The notes under the pieces: model-generated
Seen by the model: the letters and a program-made list of their open reading frames with translations, nothing else
Database searches by the model: none
What the model was told of the DNA's origin: nothing
From: Lingula anatina
Lineage: Eukaryota; Brachiopoda; Lingulata; Lingulida; Lingulidae
Length of the DNA stretch: 64,000 bases
Reading direction: 5' to 3'
Assembly (NCBI RefSeq): GCF_001039355.2
Contig: NW_019775780.1
Coordinates: 809,381-873,380 of the forward strand
Position numbers and translations under genes: made by a program
Part shown: one piece after another, positions 48,801 to 61,594 of the stretch
Layout of the letters: each line of letters begins with the position of its first letter
How positions within the stretch are numbered: position 1 is the first letter of the stretch

Positions 48801-51800
48801 TCAGCAAAACCTCTGGAAATTATCCACTAGTGTATAGGCCTACAAATAAAGCCTATTTCCTCGCATTGATGGCTTTAATTTTCTGGCTTGGATGTTCAAG
48901 AATTTTGAAGAAGACTATAAAGAGTACTCTGATGAGATTAACTGTCACGTTATTGGCTTCAGTTTTCTGACCTGGATGTTCGAGAAATTTGAAGAAGCGG
49001 ATACAGCATATTCTGATGAGATTAACAATATGTATGATAAAGTCCGCTGATGTATCAATTAGAAGTTAAATATCCATGCGATTGGATCTTAATGCACTCT
49101 TGATCCAATAATCTTGCGTATCACATTCAGTTGTATGACTACACGTTCCTAGCCAGGAGGAAATTCGCTATCAGTCGGACCATTTGCTTAGATTATCAAT
49201 AATCCCTGTAAACACAAATTCTACGATACAGAACTTGGCTGGCCACTGGGTTAATATATATTTATGTATATATACTCCAGTGTAGACATGAACCTAATCT
49301 GCCAGTTCGTACCAGTCCACCATGTCCTTATTTCTTTCCGCAGGCAAAAGACTTGATAACTTGATAAATCATGAATCCTTTAGTAGGGAGTATGAACGTT
49401 TCTGAATTAATCCAAACATCCACTTGCTTTCCAAGTGTCTTGATTTGAGACCTTTGGTATTTTCCTGATGGTGCATGCACAGGTTTAAATTAAGTGATCA
49501 GTCAGAGCCCCTCCTCTCCTGTTGCTACCTGGACTAAGCTGTGTATTTGTAGGTATCCTCTTCCCCTCACCTAACCACAACTAACTCTGTCCAGAAATTC
49601 AGAATCTGGTCAAATTACACGGGCCAGGATGTGTTCCATTAAAACTACCACAATCACCTCCTCCCTATTCTTTGCACCCCATAGTTGATAGTGTTAATTG
49701 ACCACACCGTTAAAAAGAAGCCAGCATCTTATGAATCAAATCCTTCTTTCAAGGTGGTGCTTATTGTCCCTTTATAATGCAATTACGATGTGTGCCTCTT
49801 GTGAGTTCACATGTATTCAGGCCCTAAACCCACTGAAAAATCCCTGCTAGCCCCTTCAGCAGTCAGTAAGCCAGCTCTCCATCAGTGTGTATACAGTTAT
49901 CTCTCCTCCTAAGCCTCAAGATACAAGTGTCTCCTACCTACTACAACAAATTCTGTAGCAGACCCTGGTAGTGCTCAGGTGATAAGATCAGTAAACTTAT
50001 TGCTGGTGTGATCAGGCTTGCTCTACACCTATGTCATAAGGCCAGTCAGCAGATTACCCCAGGTAAAAGTAACCTGGGCTTGGATTTCTAAAGGTCCTGC
50101 AGATAAATAAACATCATTTGATATGTGCTCTATTGCCCGTTTTGTATCCCCGAGCATAGAACTTTCTAATGTGATAGACATGCATGTTACTGGCTCAAGT
50201 ATTTTAATAACTGTAGCATAAGAAAGTGATCAATATAGACGAGTGACGGAGTAGGGTTTGGACAATAGAGGGTCTCAATAGGGTATTTACAGTCTGCGGT
50301 AGTGGAGACAGCCTGTTTGAATCGGGGCATCATGTGCATCATTTGCTCAGGTAAATGGAGGCCCATACACTGCCTCAGCTCACCTGAATGCCTTGTCTGC
50401 TTTTACACAGCTAATATTTTAACTTCATTTTCCAACATAGTAATCATAAGCAATGGCTTAATGCTAATTTTCCACACAAGTGAGGGTGACACAAAGGGCT
50501 TGAATGGGCTGTTTAGCACCACAAATCGGGGTTTTATATTTTCCTTTCAAACCTCAATTGTCCAAACCTGTTTTTAAAATGCAATCTTGAGAACTTGTTT
50601 TATAACAAGGGTATTAGCTTAGTTAAACATGATATGCATGGGACATATAAAACACATACTTCCACCACTATTGAAGTGACTTAGAAGTGGAATTCCTTTA
50701 TGTTGTTTTTGCAAAAGAGGCTGATACTGTGACTAACCAGCATACTCAAAAATAATGGGCACCCACTTCTGAGTTTTTTATAAGTGTTACTATGTCAATT
50801 TAAAAACCATTGGCATTGGGGCCTATCATTAACCTTAATGCTTTACAAAAATGCTACTGTGAAATTGCGTGCCAAGTGGCATACACAAAGCAACTTATGT
50901 GCTTGAAATTTCTTCTCAATTTTTTCCCTTATTTTTTGAAGAATAACAATACAATTTATGTCCTGCTGTGTTAAAGAAATATATTTTGAAAGTATCAGGT
51001 GTCTTCTAAGTGTATCACCTTGTCAATTCTTTTTTGCCCCTGCCTATGAATAGCATGAGTGGAGTTGCGGCCTCCTCCCATGGTGAAATCTTGATTCAAA
51101 GCAGCCACTTCATGCTACATCATTATTAAGCCATCTATGATGATAATTTTTTAAAAAGATTTACACAATGCTCATCAAGGCGTGCAAGCCAATTGTTAAT
51201 AACTCAGTGCATTTTCATTTCTTATTATTTACCCCACATTGAAATTACAAAAAAAGATTCCTTTTTTTGCCTAATCCTTTGTCCTCAGAACAGTGGGAGG
51301 TTTTAACTGATTTGGTGTTTCGTATCTGGTAGCACATCTATCTTGAAAGGTTCTATAAATTATTTACACTTTATTTAGTCAAGTGCCAGGTTTTTTGCTA
51401 TTAGCAGCAAAGAATGATCAATATGCAGAGGTGTTCCAAATGCTTTCCCATCCAGATTCTGGGCCTCGTTGGCCGTAGTAGCAGTCCAGGAAAGTGCACA
51501 ATGAATTTGCAACTAATGAGTTTGCCACAGGGGCTCGCAGACTGCCAATGTGTCCCCAAAGAGAGACATTGACATTCACAAGATCAGTGCACTGTTAAAC
51601 AATAATCTTCTCAAATGCATGAGCAACTGAGACCCTACAATGACTTCCCCACTGAAACCCCGGCAAAGAGATCAATATTAATAAACTTATGAACCCTCTC
51701 CTAAATCAGGATTCACTCCCAATAAAATGAGATATTTTTTTTCATTTTCTTTATGTTATCACAGGTCATAAAGGTAACACCAGGTTACCCATCTCATCTA

Positions 51801-54800
51801 GGTTCAATATAGGATTTTAGCTATTTTTACCAAATGCTAAAAATAATTTTAAAAAAGAAAAAACATTTGATTATTCACCACTGATTTTTTTTTTAAATAT
51901 AAAAAATATGATGGTACAAAAATTGAAGTAGACACTACGGCTAGCATAGATACAAGCTTTGAACATTAACATTAAAAAATACAGATTCACTGGCTGTTTG
52001 TAAAAATCGATAACTACAGAGATTTAAAAATTCCGTTTGAAGATTGCCGAAAATTTTCATCTGAACACCAGGAGAAACCCATCAAAAAATAAGTAAATGA
52101 ATGTATACATTATGTAGGCCAGTTTCTTTAAGTGCATTAAAATTTTTCATTAAAAGCTTGTTCTCAAATACATATTCATTTCATCTTGCTATAAAGGGTA
52201 AATTGGTGAAAACTTCCAAAAGAATAATTTCTATATAACTGTCCATCTAAGCATTTCAGTATTGTTACAATACAGAACATCCTTAAAAATTCACAAAAGA
52301 ATATACTTTGGTTTTTACAGGGGTGAATTGTTTGGAAATACCTCCTAATCCCACAGGATGAGTTCTAACTTTTGAGAAAAATAAATCAAGTTGCACTCTT
52401 GTTTGAACTTCATCTGTAACGATTAAAACTAAAACAGAAATATGAGTTCACTTTAAATACTAATTTTCAATGTATCTAAAGGTAAATATGAAGGAAAATG
52501 ATAATGGTTTGACAGTTACAAATTAAACCAATGTTTCAGATGGCAAGGACAAAAAGTCGATCAGACTATATACAGACACTTTAAGTACAGTGTTAATACA
52601 GAACAAGCTAGACCCTCAGCCTCTGTTAATCTTGATGGATCTGAACTCAACCAAAATATACAATATGACATAATAAATTCTCACTCTAGCGGTTTAAACT
52701 ATCTGTATCTCAAGAAATATTCAAGTCTTAGGGTTCCACACCTCACACTTCTTAAATATCTATTCAGTTTGACCAGCACTTATTTAAGGTGTGTGGGATA
52801 TGCTAGGTGGGATGCAATTTTCTGATCTCAACTGATGCAATCTCAAATGAATGCATCACAATTATCACAATTTCTGCAATTCTAAGCAGTATTACAATAC
52901 AAATGTACAAGCTTTCTGTAAAATTGTAAGTTGATGTGTAACTCACTTCAACAAGTGCAATAATTGTCATGACTATTAAGAGGCAACAATATGGCTAAAA
53001 AAGGAGTCCTAAAATGGAGAAAAACAATTTATAAGAGAAGACTCCATTCACCAGTAACTTTATTTTCTATCCTCAAAGAAGTGATCTCTCAATCCCCCCC
53101 CCCCCACCTCCACATACCCATACAACTATTTTCATTCAACCTTTCCTTATCAAAAAAGAGTAAAAGCTTTAAGCAGACAAAAATAAACCAAATTAGACTG
53201 CGAAACTGGCAAATATAAGGACATTTAACAGAAAAAAAGTCCCTCTAAAATAGATAAGTAACTTTTGTAAAAACAATTTGGATCATGCAGATTTTTTTTA
53301 AAGGAAGCATTTTCTTCCAAACAGAGCCACAAAAATATGACTTGGAAGTTACAGAGTGAACAACACATGCTGTACAGCAGGCCATAAATGCATAGTGTCT
53401 AGATATAAAAATATCTAAGCTACATGTAGATATTCTGTCAGTCTAGGTGGTATTTTGTTAAAAATATAATAAAATATATAGACCAGGTATATTTAAACAT
53501 CATATAATTAGTGTAGTACATATATATAAGAATATCATCACATAGCATGTGCATTCACTCGTCTTAAATTGATTCACAGATAGTGCAAAACTAATTCCTT
53601 TCACATATGTTCAAACAGTAAACCATGCAAAGACTACAACAGGTGTATATGTTTCTATGCCTTTCAACTTCATACTATTACTGTAAAAACTGATGAGAGA
53701 AAGGAGTGACACTCAAAATATATCTATTCTAGAACTTTTTTTATCATGAAAACAACAATATGTACCTGAGGGTTCGAATTGCTCCCTTGTCTATTAGTCA
53801 CAGGACTGGATGGTCGACTGGATGAGCTGACTGTCTTCTTCTCACTGCTGATACTCTCTTGGTCACTGTCTATAGAATCTGAAGTAATGGGAAGATAACA
53901 CTGTCATCGAATGATATAATCATGTATCATTACACATCATAAATTATTATGTAAATGTAACCCAGTACCATGCAGGAACACAGACTGCCATTTTCTACAG
54001 TAATCATCCGACCTGTCACCAGGACAAATTGCTGGAGGTGGGAACTTCCTGAAGTATTTTGTTTAAGGTGTAAGCTTTCATTTCATGAAATAATGTCTCT
54101 CTTATGGTCTATTATCTACTAAAGCCTGGAGCTGCTTTTCATTCTTTTGGTTTTAGACGTCATGATTAAAGGCTGGAGGAGAAATAATGATATTTATCTA
54201 TATAAAGGTGATAATCTTTATAATCTGAAAAATGTAAATCATGTACTGGGGTTTATCATCTGAATTTTAAACAGATACTGAAAAATGATTTTAGACCTAT
54301 TATGCATATCAACAATCTGATTGATACATGTATGCCATATGTGTGGGATATATCTTAACATAGCATACAAATATATTCTACCGCATAACGGTTCACTGTG
54401 AACCAAACGGAAAATTTAATAATCTACCATGGGTAATGATGTTTATCTATCAGTGATGAGAAGGGTCTAGGTCTTCCCAAAGAAGATCAGTTCATATTGT
54501 TGTGATGATGTGCACTTTCAATCGTCCCCAGCTGTCACCTATAACTGCTATGATAACATTTCTATTCTAGGGTTAAGACATATTGAAATGGCACACAGGA
54601 ATGATAACATTTCTATTCTACATGTAGGTCTGAGACATATTGAACAAGCACACTGGAAACGCTGTTACCAACAGTGAATAATAAACAAGATGTTGATTAA
54701 GCATTTAAAACTTCATTAAAAAAAGGGAATGGATTGAGTAACATTAACAACCAGCATGCTCCAGCCTCAATCACATATATGAGGAGCTTTGGACTTTTTT

Positions 54801-57800
54801 TTACATACATGTATGATAGTTTAATCTTATATTGTATTGGTTTAATACACATTTTGTAGAAAAAAGTATAAGGCTTCAACTTGATGGTCCTAAAAACTAC
54901 TAGTACTCATTTGCAAAAAGCCAGACGAAGAAAGAGAAGCAGAAGAATAAATCTAAGGTTGTGCCATAGGCAAAAAGTGCTTTTAAGGGTATCTACTAGG
55001 TTTTTCACAAAATATACATTTTAATGGCTACATTAGGTATGTACAGTCTCCACATGTGTACTTTAATGAGTTTGGATTGAACTTCATCTGAGTAATGAAT
55101 TCCTGCTGCTAATGCTATTTGTATCCTAGGTTGAGATGTGTTTTAAAATACAATAAAAAGAGTGATTAACTCCCAACTTCCTCTGGAGCAGAACATCACC
55201 TCATTCACACCACCATGTAAACTATTTAGAAAACAAACAGGTTACTTCTTTCATCCTGTGTTTATATATCTGCATGGTAGCAGCAATGTAAGAAAAATAT
55301 CAATGATAGAATGCACAACCTGATTTTTCTCCCGTTTCCAGTTCCTGTGCCAGACTGTCCTCGCTCTCTTCAACCGACTCCATATCTATTATCTCCCCTA
55401 GTAAAATATCACAGTTGCTGCTGTAATCACACAACCTCAATCTTTTTCAATTTTCAAAGCAAATTAGTTAGTTGATGCTGTGATCATGTCTGCAGTGCCT
55501 CTATATCTTTTTTTTTTCACAGCAAACTGTCTTACTTCAGTTCAGTTTTAATTTTTTATCAAGTGACGGGCCTCTATTAGTTTTCCCAGCAACATGGCAC
55601 TGTACCCTGAAGCACTTATCCTTTTGTTCTCTCAGTTTGTTGTCAAATGACTGTCATGTTTCTAAACCCCACAAGGTAATGCGCCTCCTCCAGGTTATAA
55701 GGACAATCGGTGTTTCAGTGGCCTAAAAGTAATACAATTCTCTCCTTTTGATTTTCCTAGTAGCATGTCACAGAAGATTTGTCACAGCTGTTGTTGACTT
55801 TTTTGTCTCTCTTACTAGTCATCAGTGCAGCAAATGGCCTAGTCACCAGCAATACTGCAGCCAAAAGAACTAGTCACTAGATAGATCTGTCCAACATATA
55901 AAAATACCACACCATGCACAGCTTTATCACATCTTCTTTAAGTTTGTAAGGAAAAGTATGAAAAATCCCTTAAGCTGTTGCCTTCCTACTCCAGCTATAA
56001 AGTGGTGTGGAGTTAATCTTTTCACCTGTTATATTATATTTTTGTAGCAATGCAACAAAGTCAACCTCAATGCACAAGCAATGAATTTACAGAGCCATTC
56101 TTTACCCTAAAAAGCACGGTCTGCCAACTGCCCCTCAGCATATATATACATATATAAATGCCAGAGTCCTAAATATCAAAATGTTTCCTCTTCTCCAGCA
56201 GTGTGACACTAATTATTTTCAAAATCTAACACCATCCCTGTAGTAAAGTCCTCTGAGCTGTGCCAAAATTTCAATGTCCAAACACAGCACACTCTGCCAA
56301 AGATCAACCAAATGTTCCATCTGGAGATAGATAACCTGTCACCATGTGATACTACGTAGATAGGACAGGGGAGAAAAATGAACAGAAGGAGATGACAGAG
56401 AGGTATGACAGGTCGACCAGAAGAGAGGGCAATCTGGTGCCCTAGTTTGCATATCACTGTATTGTCTATGCATGCAAATCCACAATCTACATGCAGGTCA
56501 TGTGCCATAGACTTAATCAACAGAACTTAACACAATAATTCATCCAACACATGGTAGCCTACACAAGGATAGATATATGTTTTTTTGCGCTTGCTTTGTA
56601 TTACTGTGCACAACTGTTTCTCTTGTTAAAAAAAGAATTACTGCTTGTATGCTACTGTGATAGACAGTTCAGCTGCAGGCAAGTCTAGTAATGACATACC
56701 CTCATACTATGCTTGTGTTTCCATTTGATATATTACACATTTACACTCAGGCTGGGACTGTGCTGCTCATATTTTTGTATAAATGATATGGCTGAAATAT
56801 TACAGACTATTCAAAGGATTATTTTAGATTAGGGGAATATTTCATATGTTTACACGACCCCTGACGTGTCTGGATATCATCACCTTCACCTTGGCTGATG
56901 AACTGAAGTAGTGTCAGAGAGGCATGGTCTCCTCATAGGGACACACCAAGAGTCCGGGTTAGACCTATGAGAGGAATAATACAACATAGCAACATGCATA
57001 GAGTGTAATGTTCTAAAATTGGTATTTTGCAGTAATTGGTCACTTGATGTGAAAATAGTTGCGGGAACTGAACATGTGATTTAATGATGAAAATGCTATT
57101 CAAAGGTATTGGCAAAATAAGACACAAGTACTTTAAAGCAGATTTTAAAAATTCAACAAGAATTCGGAACTAACATTGTCTTGATGCTAAAACACACACA
57201 AAAAACCTTGATAACCATACCTCTAAACCATTTTTTAAATAAAATACAAAAGTCTATATCATCACAACAAAAGATTTCTCTGCAAATGACTGAATATCTT
57301 AATCTAACAATCTAAAAATCAAAGTACATACAACAGTTTGAAGCTGAAAAAAAAAAAAAAAAACTCAATTTGCTAAAAATCACCACTAATTTTTTTACTT
57401 TAAAAAAAAAAAATACAGAAAAGAAAATCTAACCAAAACAGCAGGAGACATTGAGCAACTCCATAACCCTGCAAGGCAGCTCTGAAATGTTAGCTCTTAC
57501 ATTTCACTGTATATTTTATGAGTTACTCGTAAATTTTTTTTTCAAGATTTGGTCTTGTTTGACATCAGCTGCTATAGCAATAGTTTTAAATATTTAATCA
57601 CTTTATGTCTGCTTTTTATATGTTATATGTGGCCATGTGTTACAGCAGAGTAGCTGCTAATGTGTCCAGACACAACAACTCTGAGGGCATTGTGTTAGGA
57701 GAGATCACAATTTGTTATAAATACAAGGACAACACTGTTGAAAATGCAATCATGCAATCAAATGACATTTAATCATTAAAAAAAATACAGTTTTGTTTTT

Positions 57801-60800
57801 TTAAATGCTCAAAACCTAAAAGATAATGTTTCAAAATGCTAACAACATGCATCACTTAATAAATCACTTAATAAATATACCTTTTCTGGATATGACACAA
57901 ATATTGCCTACTATGTGAATGCAACTAAGATTTAGTATCTCCCTCGGATAGCCATTTGTTTGCAACAGAGGCAAGGTAAGGTCTCTAAACACCTTAAGTT
58001 GCAATACTTCTAATTGTGTTTAAAATATCCATTTAAACAAACAAACAAACAAACAAACAAACAAACAAACAAAAAGCCTCAATGGCATATATACCATCAA
58101 GTCCTAAAATTACAGTATTAAGAACAGCATGCCCATGCCTTTGAACCATTTCAAAGCAAAACTGAACTGCAACAAAATATCAAACCTCACAATTCAACAA
58201 TACATAACTCACTCAAAAATATAAACATGCAAATTTACAGAACTATTTTGACCATTATGTCATTTAGTCTAAAAATTATTTGTTATGTAATATGTATTGT
58301 AAACTAAATTAGCATGCAAACTGACACACAGGGGAGAATGCTTTAATCAGATTTCTACTACATTGTCACCATGCAAAGGCTGTCAAATACTTTAACTCAA
58401 GTACAGTATATAACCATGCAATTGCAAACAAATGAGGTTTTATAGTATATAATAACAACATGCAATTTTAATCAATATATCCCTACAAGAACTTCAGCTA
58501 CCCAGCCTATCATGCAAACTCAAAAGTTGACATGCTTATCACACAAATGACACTGTACCTGCTTTGGCTTTCTTATTCTGATTCACTGTGGCTGGTTTTG
58601 ACATTCTACATGTCTACATCTCAGTCCTGGAGATCAATGAAAACCATGTAATGGGTATAATAACACCTCAAGCTTCACAATATCCACTCTATGTTAGAAT
58701 ATTCTTCAAAGTTTTTGTAAGCATATTTTGGGGTCCTTTGAGCACTGCCATGACAAATGACCCTCTTATCTTAGCACAGTGCCTAAGAAATGCATCATTT
58801 TCTAAAGTTGGGACCCAAAATAACTCCCCCCCCCACACACACACACATAACATACTGTAAAAACTGTGTAGATCTTTTGCATGTGATGTCTACTATTCGC
58901 TGATGGACATATCAAAGACTAGATTAACCATGCAGTTATAGCATAACATAAAGTCTTATGAATGATGAAATTGGCCGCATCCTGGTCGCATTCAGAACAG
59001 TGGGCCAGCTAGTCCGAGGGTCAAATATGGCCGACTCACTTGAATACTTCTCTACGGGGAGTCTATTCAGTGTCTATAAGTGGATGTGAAAGTATACAAT
59101 TTTCCAATAAAAGGAAAGTGCATAGCTAAACTAAAACTTAAGGATTTTAGCATTATTGCTTGTAGTCTACAAACTCTTACTGATATCTTAAGGGTAAAAA
59201 AAAGGCTAAAATGGATAACCTCCACTTATATTTACATGTACACTATAGCTAATAAGTCCCCGGTCANGCAAATGACATTTAATCATTAAAAAAAATACAG
59301 TTTTGTTTTTTTAAATGCTCAAAACCTAAAAGATAATGTTTCAAAATGCTAACAACATGCATCACTTAATAAATATACCTTTTCTGGATATGACACAAAT
59401 ATTGCCTACTATGTGAATGTAACTAAGATTTAGTATCTCCCTCGGATAGCCATTTGTTTGCAACAGAGGCAAGGTAAGGTCTCTAAACACCTTAAGTTGC
59501 AATGTAAAATACTTCTAATTGTGTTTAAAATATCCAATTAAACAAACAAACAAACAAAAAGCCTCAATGGCATATATACCATCAAGTCCTAAAATTACAG
59601 TATTAAGAACAGCATGCCCATGCCTTTGAACCATTTCAAAGCAAAACTGAACTTCAACAAAATATCAAACCTCACAATTCAACAATACAAAACTCACTCA
59701 AAAATATAAACATGCAAATTTACAGAACTATTTTGACCATTATGTCATTTAGTCTAAAAATTGTTTGTTATGTAATATGTATTGTAAACTAAATTAGCAT
59801 GCAAACTGACACACAGGGGAGAATGCTTTAATCAGATTTCTACTACATTGTCACCATGCAAAAGCTGTCAAATACTTAAACTCAAGTACAGTATATAACC
59901 ATGCATTTGCAAACAAATGAGGTTTTATAGTATATAATAACAACATGCAATTTTAATCAATATATCCCTACAAGAACTTCAGCTACCCAGCCTATCATGC
60001 AAACTCAAAAGTTGACATGCTTATCACACAAATGACACTGTACCTGCTTTGGCTTTCTTATTCTGATTCACTGTGGCTGGTTTTGACATTCTACATGTCT
60101 ACATCTCAGTCCTGGAGATCAATGAAAACCATGTAATGGGTATAATAATACCTCAAGCTTCACAATATCCACTCTATGTTAGAATATTCTTCAAAGTTTT
60201 TGTAAGCATATTTTTGGGTCCTTTGAGCACTGCCATGACAAATGACCCTCTTATCTTAGCACAGTGCCTAAGAAATGCATCATTTTCTAAAGTTGGGACC
60301 CAAAATAACTCCCCCCCCCCCCCACACACACACACATAACATACTGTAAAAACTGTGTAGATCTTTTGCATGTGATGTCTACTATTCGCTGATGGACATA
60401 TCAAAGACTAGATTAACCATGCAGTTATAGCATAACATAAAGTCTTATGAATGATGAAATTGGCCGCATCCTGGTCGCATTCAGAACAGTGGGCCAGCTA
60501 GTCCGAGGGTCAAATATGGCCGACTCACTTGAATACTTCTCCACGGGGAGTCTATTCAGTGTCTATTAGTGGATGTGAAAGTATACAATTTTCCAATAAA
60601 AGGAAAGTGCATAGCTAAACTAAAACTTAAGGATTTTAGCATTATTGCTTGTAGTCTACAAACTCTTACTGATATCTTAAGGGTAAAAAAAGGCTAAAAT
60701 GGATAACCTCCACTTATATTTACATGTATATGCTGTTAAACAATAAGATACCAGCTACTTTGCATTTGGAAAGTGAAGTTTAGTGATCGACACTATTGCG

Positions 60801-61265
60801 TAACGCCTATGGAAATGGGTCAGCCAGGTACAAAACATACCAAATGTATACCCATCAGGACAGTTTCCCCTGTGAACATTTATACATCATTTCAGGGTTG
60901 CAATAAAGACCAATGACTAAAAGACTGATATCTATGATCTAGAAAAAGACTTTACATTTAGGAATAATTGGACAGCAGCTGATTTATCTAAATTGTGTGA
61001 TTACGTGCTATTGATACTTACTTTTACAGACCACTCTTATCTCCTGAGCTTCAGATTTTTAAGTATGTTGTACCAGTAGTACTAACTAACAGAGTAAAAT
61101 GGTAAATACTAGTACCTGTAGCAGGCCGCCTGTAGCAGTAATGCTTGGCTTAGAATGACTGTAGACAACTGGCAGGGAGTCAGTGGGTTAACAGGTATTT
61201 GGAATATGGGATTTTAATCGATTCTTACCTCTAAATCGCACAGGTTTCCGTCTTGCTCTTGGCAT
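45235..61265 (-). CDS. pygo: Pygopus, PHD-finger Wnt co-activator
   Basis: Exons on the minus strand are 61229-61265 (MPRARRKPVRFR), 55320-55397, 53766-53878 and 45235-45771, in phase, encoding 254 residues. Pygopus bridges BCL9/Legless-beta-catenin to H3K4me chromatin in Wnt target activation. Visible: a basic start, an acidic/Ser segment (MESVEESEDSLAQELETG), the NPF motif (residues 101-103, IVAGNPFDD) of the N-terminal homology domain, a Gln- and Pro/Gly/His-rich linker, then a C-terminal PHD finger (187-246) with complete C4HC3 ligands: CGIC, ILC, SGC, WFHRIC, WVCDKC. ICTGLTEAAYQML is a pygopus signature. The protein is short compared with vertebrate (about 400) or fly homologues because the linker is reduced. 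Alternative first exons at 60044-60089 and 58559-58604 splice in the same phase to 55397. Introns total about 15 kb. Confidence 0.88.
45777..45820. repeat. (AAT)n microsatellite abutting the PHD-exon acceptor
   Basis: About 14 AAT units lie directly 5' (minus sense) of the acceptor of exon 45235-45771; on the transcript it is (ATT)n and merges into the pyrimidine/T-rich tract before TTTCAG. Confidence 0.9.
45821..53765. other. 8-kb pygopus intron
   Basis: No pygopus-compatible exon seen. Sub-blocks at about 47220-47345, 48840-50330 and 51400-51720 are less AT-rich than the rest and could be conserved regulatory sequence. A duplicated 84-bp unit lies at 48871-49038; poly-C at 53096-53105. Confidence 0.5.
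48850..49050 (+). repeat. Tandem 84-bp duplication keeping one open frame
   Basis: Two copies (48871 and 48955) share GGCTT--TTTTCTG-CTGGATGTTC-A and TCTGATGAGATTAAC. On the plus strand the frame from 48850 to TGA at 49048-49050 is open for 66 residues, with repeated GFNFLAWMFKNFEE / GFSFLTWMFEKFEE. There is no upstream ATG, and no splice acceptor was identified. Intron of pygopus, opposite strand. Substitutions include both silent and replacement changes. Most likely a duplicated noncoding unit; a small exon of an antisense gene cannot be excluded. Confidence 0.55.
54550..54660. repeat. Imperfect tandem duplication, about 52-58 bp
   Basis: ATGATAACATTTCTATTCTA followed by GACATATTGAA and GCACAC-GGAA occurs twice, at 54549 and 54600, with a small insertion (CATGTAGGT) in the second. 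Pygopus intron. Confidence 0.7.
55398..57758. other. Pygopus intron, no exon recognised
   Basis: AT-rich intron sequence with poly-A runs at 57347-57363 and 57402-57413. A 103-codon minus-strand ORF at 56209-56520 has no recognisable features and no phase-compatible splice sites noted. Confidence 0.4.
58036..58074. repeat. (CAAA)n microsatellite, longer allele
   Basis: About nine CAAA units in copy 1 of the 1.5-kb duplication; copy 2 has about four at 59541-59559. Confidence 0.9.
58559..58604 (-). CDS. pygo: Alternative pygopus first coding exon, copy 1
   Basis: ATG at 58602-58604, MSKPATVNQNKKAKA, then donor GCAG/GTACAG in phase 1, joining exon 55397 as ...KAGEIIDMESVEE. The basic NKKAK stretch may act like the nuclear localisation signal near the pygopus N-terminus. 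An in-frame stop lies four codons before the ATG (TAG), so it acts as a first coding exon, not an internal one. Duplicated at 60044-60089 by the tandem repeat. Confidence 0.55.
60044..60089 (-). CDS. pygo: Alternative pygopus first coding exon, copy 2
   Basis: Identical coding content to 58559-58604 (MSKPATV, NKKAK, same donor and phase). If the duplication is an assembly artefact, only one of the two exists per haplotype. Confidence 0.5.
60729..61228. other. Pygopus intron 1, proximal part
   Basis: Unique AT-rich sequence between the duplication and the first exon; no ORF or motif recognised. Confidence 0.4.
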
Positions 61266-61594
61266 CAGAGAAGTTTCATTATGCCGACGGAGTGTTTTGA
61301 AACATTCACTTGTACTACCTACACCAAGCACTTGCTACCATGTCGCGTGCTACCGCCACCTGGTATTGATTTTGTGGGGAGCGAAAGGGAATGTGGTTGT
61401 CAAGATAATGATGTAACATATTTGTGCTACAACAGAACATATTTGTTTTGTTTTTGATAATTGATAATAAAAGTTATACAACATAAAATAGTACTGATAG
61501 ACTACCACTGATTTATACAAAGATAGAGGTACACTTTTCTTTATTCTTAGACGCTACTCTCCTTACGGTTTTTTAAATTCCCAGAACATTGAAA
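61266..61594. promoter_or_regulatory. Divergent promoter pygopus(-)/YTHDC2(+)
   Basis: About 330 bp between the start codons. GC-richer segments flank each ATG (61330-61400 and 61590-61680) with an AT-rich centre. On the minus strand a short uORF (ATG, Lys, Leu, Leu, stop) lies just before the MPRARR start. Shared promoter inferred from spacing. Confidence 0.5.

Larger units (their letters stand above)
57759..60728. repeat. 1.5-kb near-identical tandem duplication with N at the junction
   Basis: Copy 1 is 57759-59240 and copy 2 is 59268-60728. They match base for base over long stretches, with scattered single-base changes, a CAAA-repeat length change (58036-58074 against about 59541-59559), poly-C length change and short indels (for example AAATCACTTAAT present only in copy 1, GTAAA only in copy 2). 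The unassigned base N at 59266 sits within 2 bp of the junction. Each copy contains one MSKPATV first exon of pygopus. Confidence 0.92.

Noticed and set aside
58588-60339. Duplicated 88-90-codon plus-strand ORFs (MAGFDILHVYI)
   Set aside because: They cover the antisense of the pygopus alternative first exon and intron, repeated only because of the 1.5-kb duplication; they end in poly-C/AC repeats.
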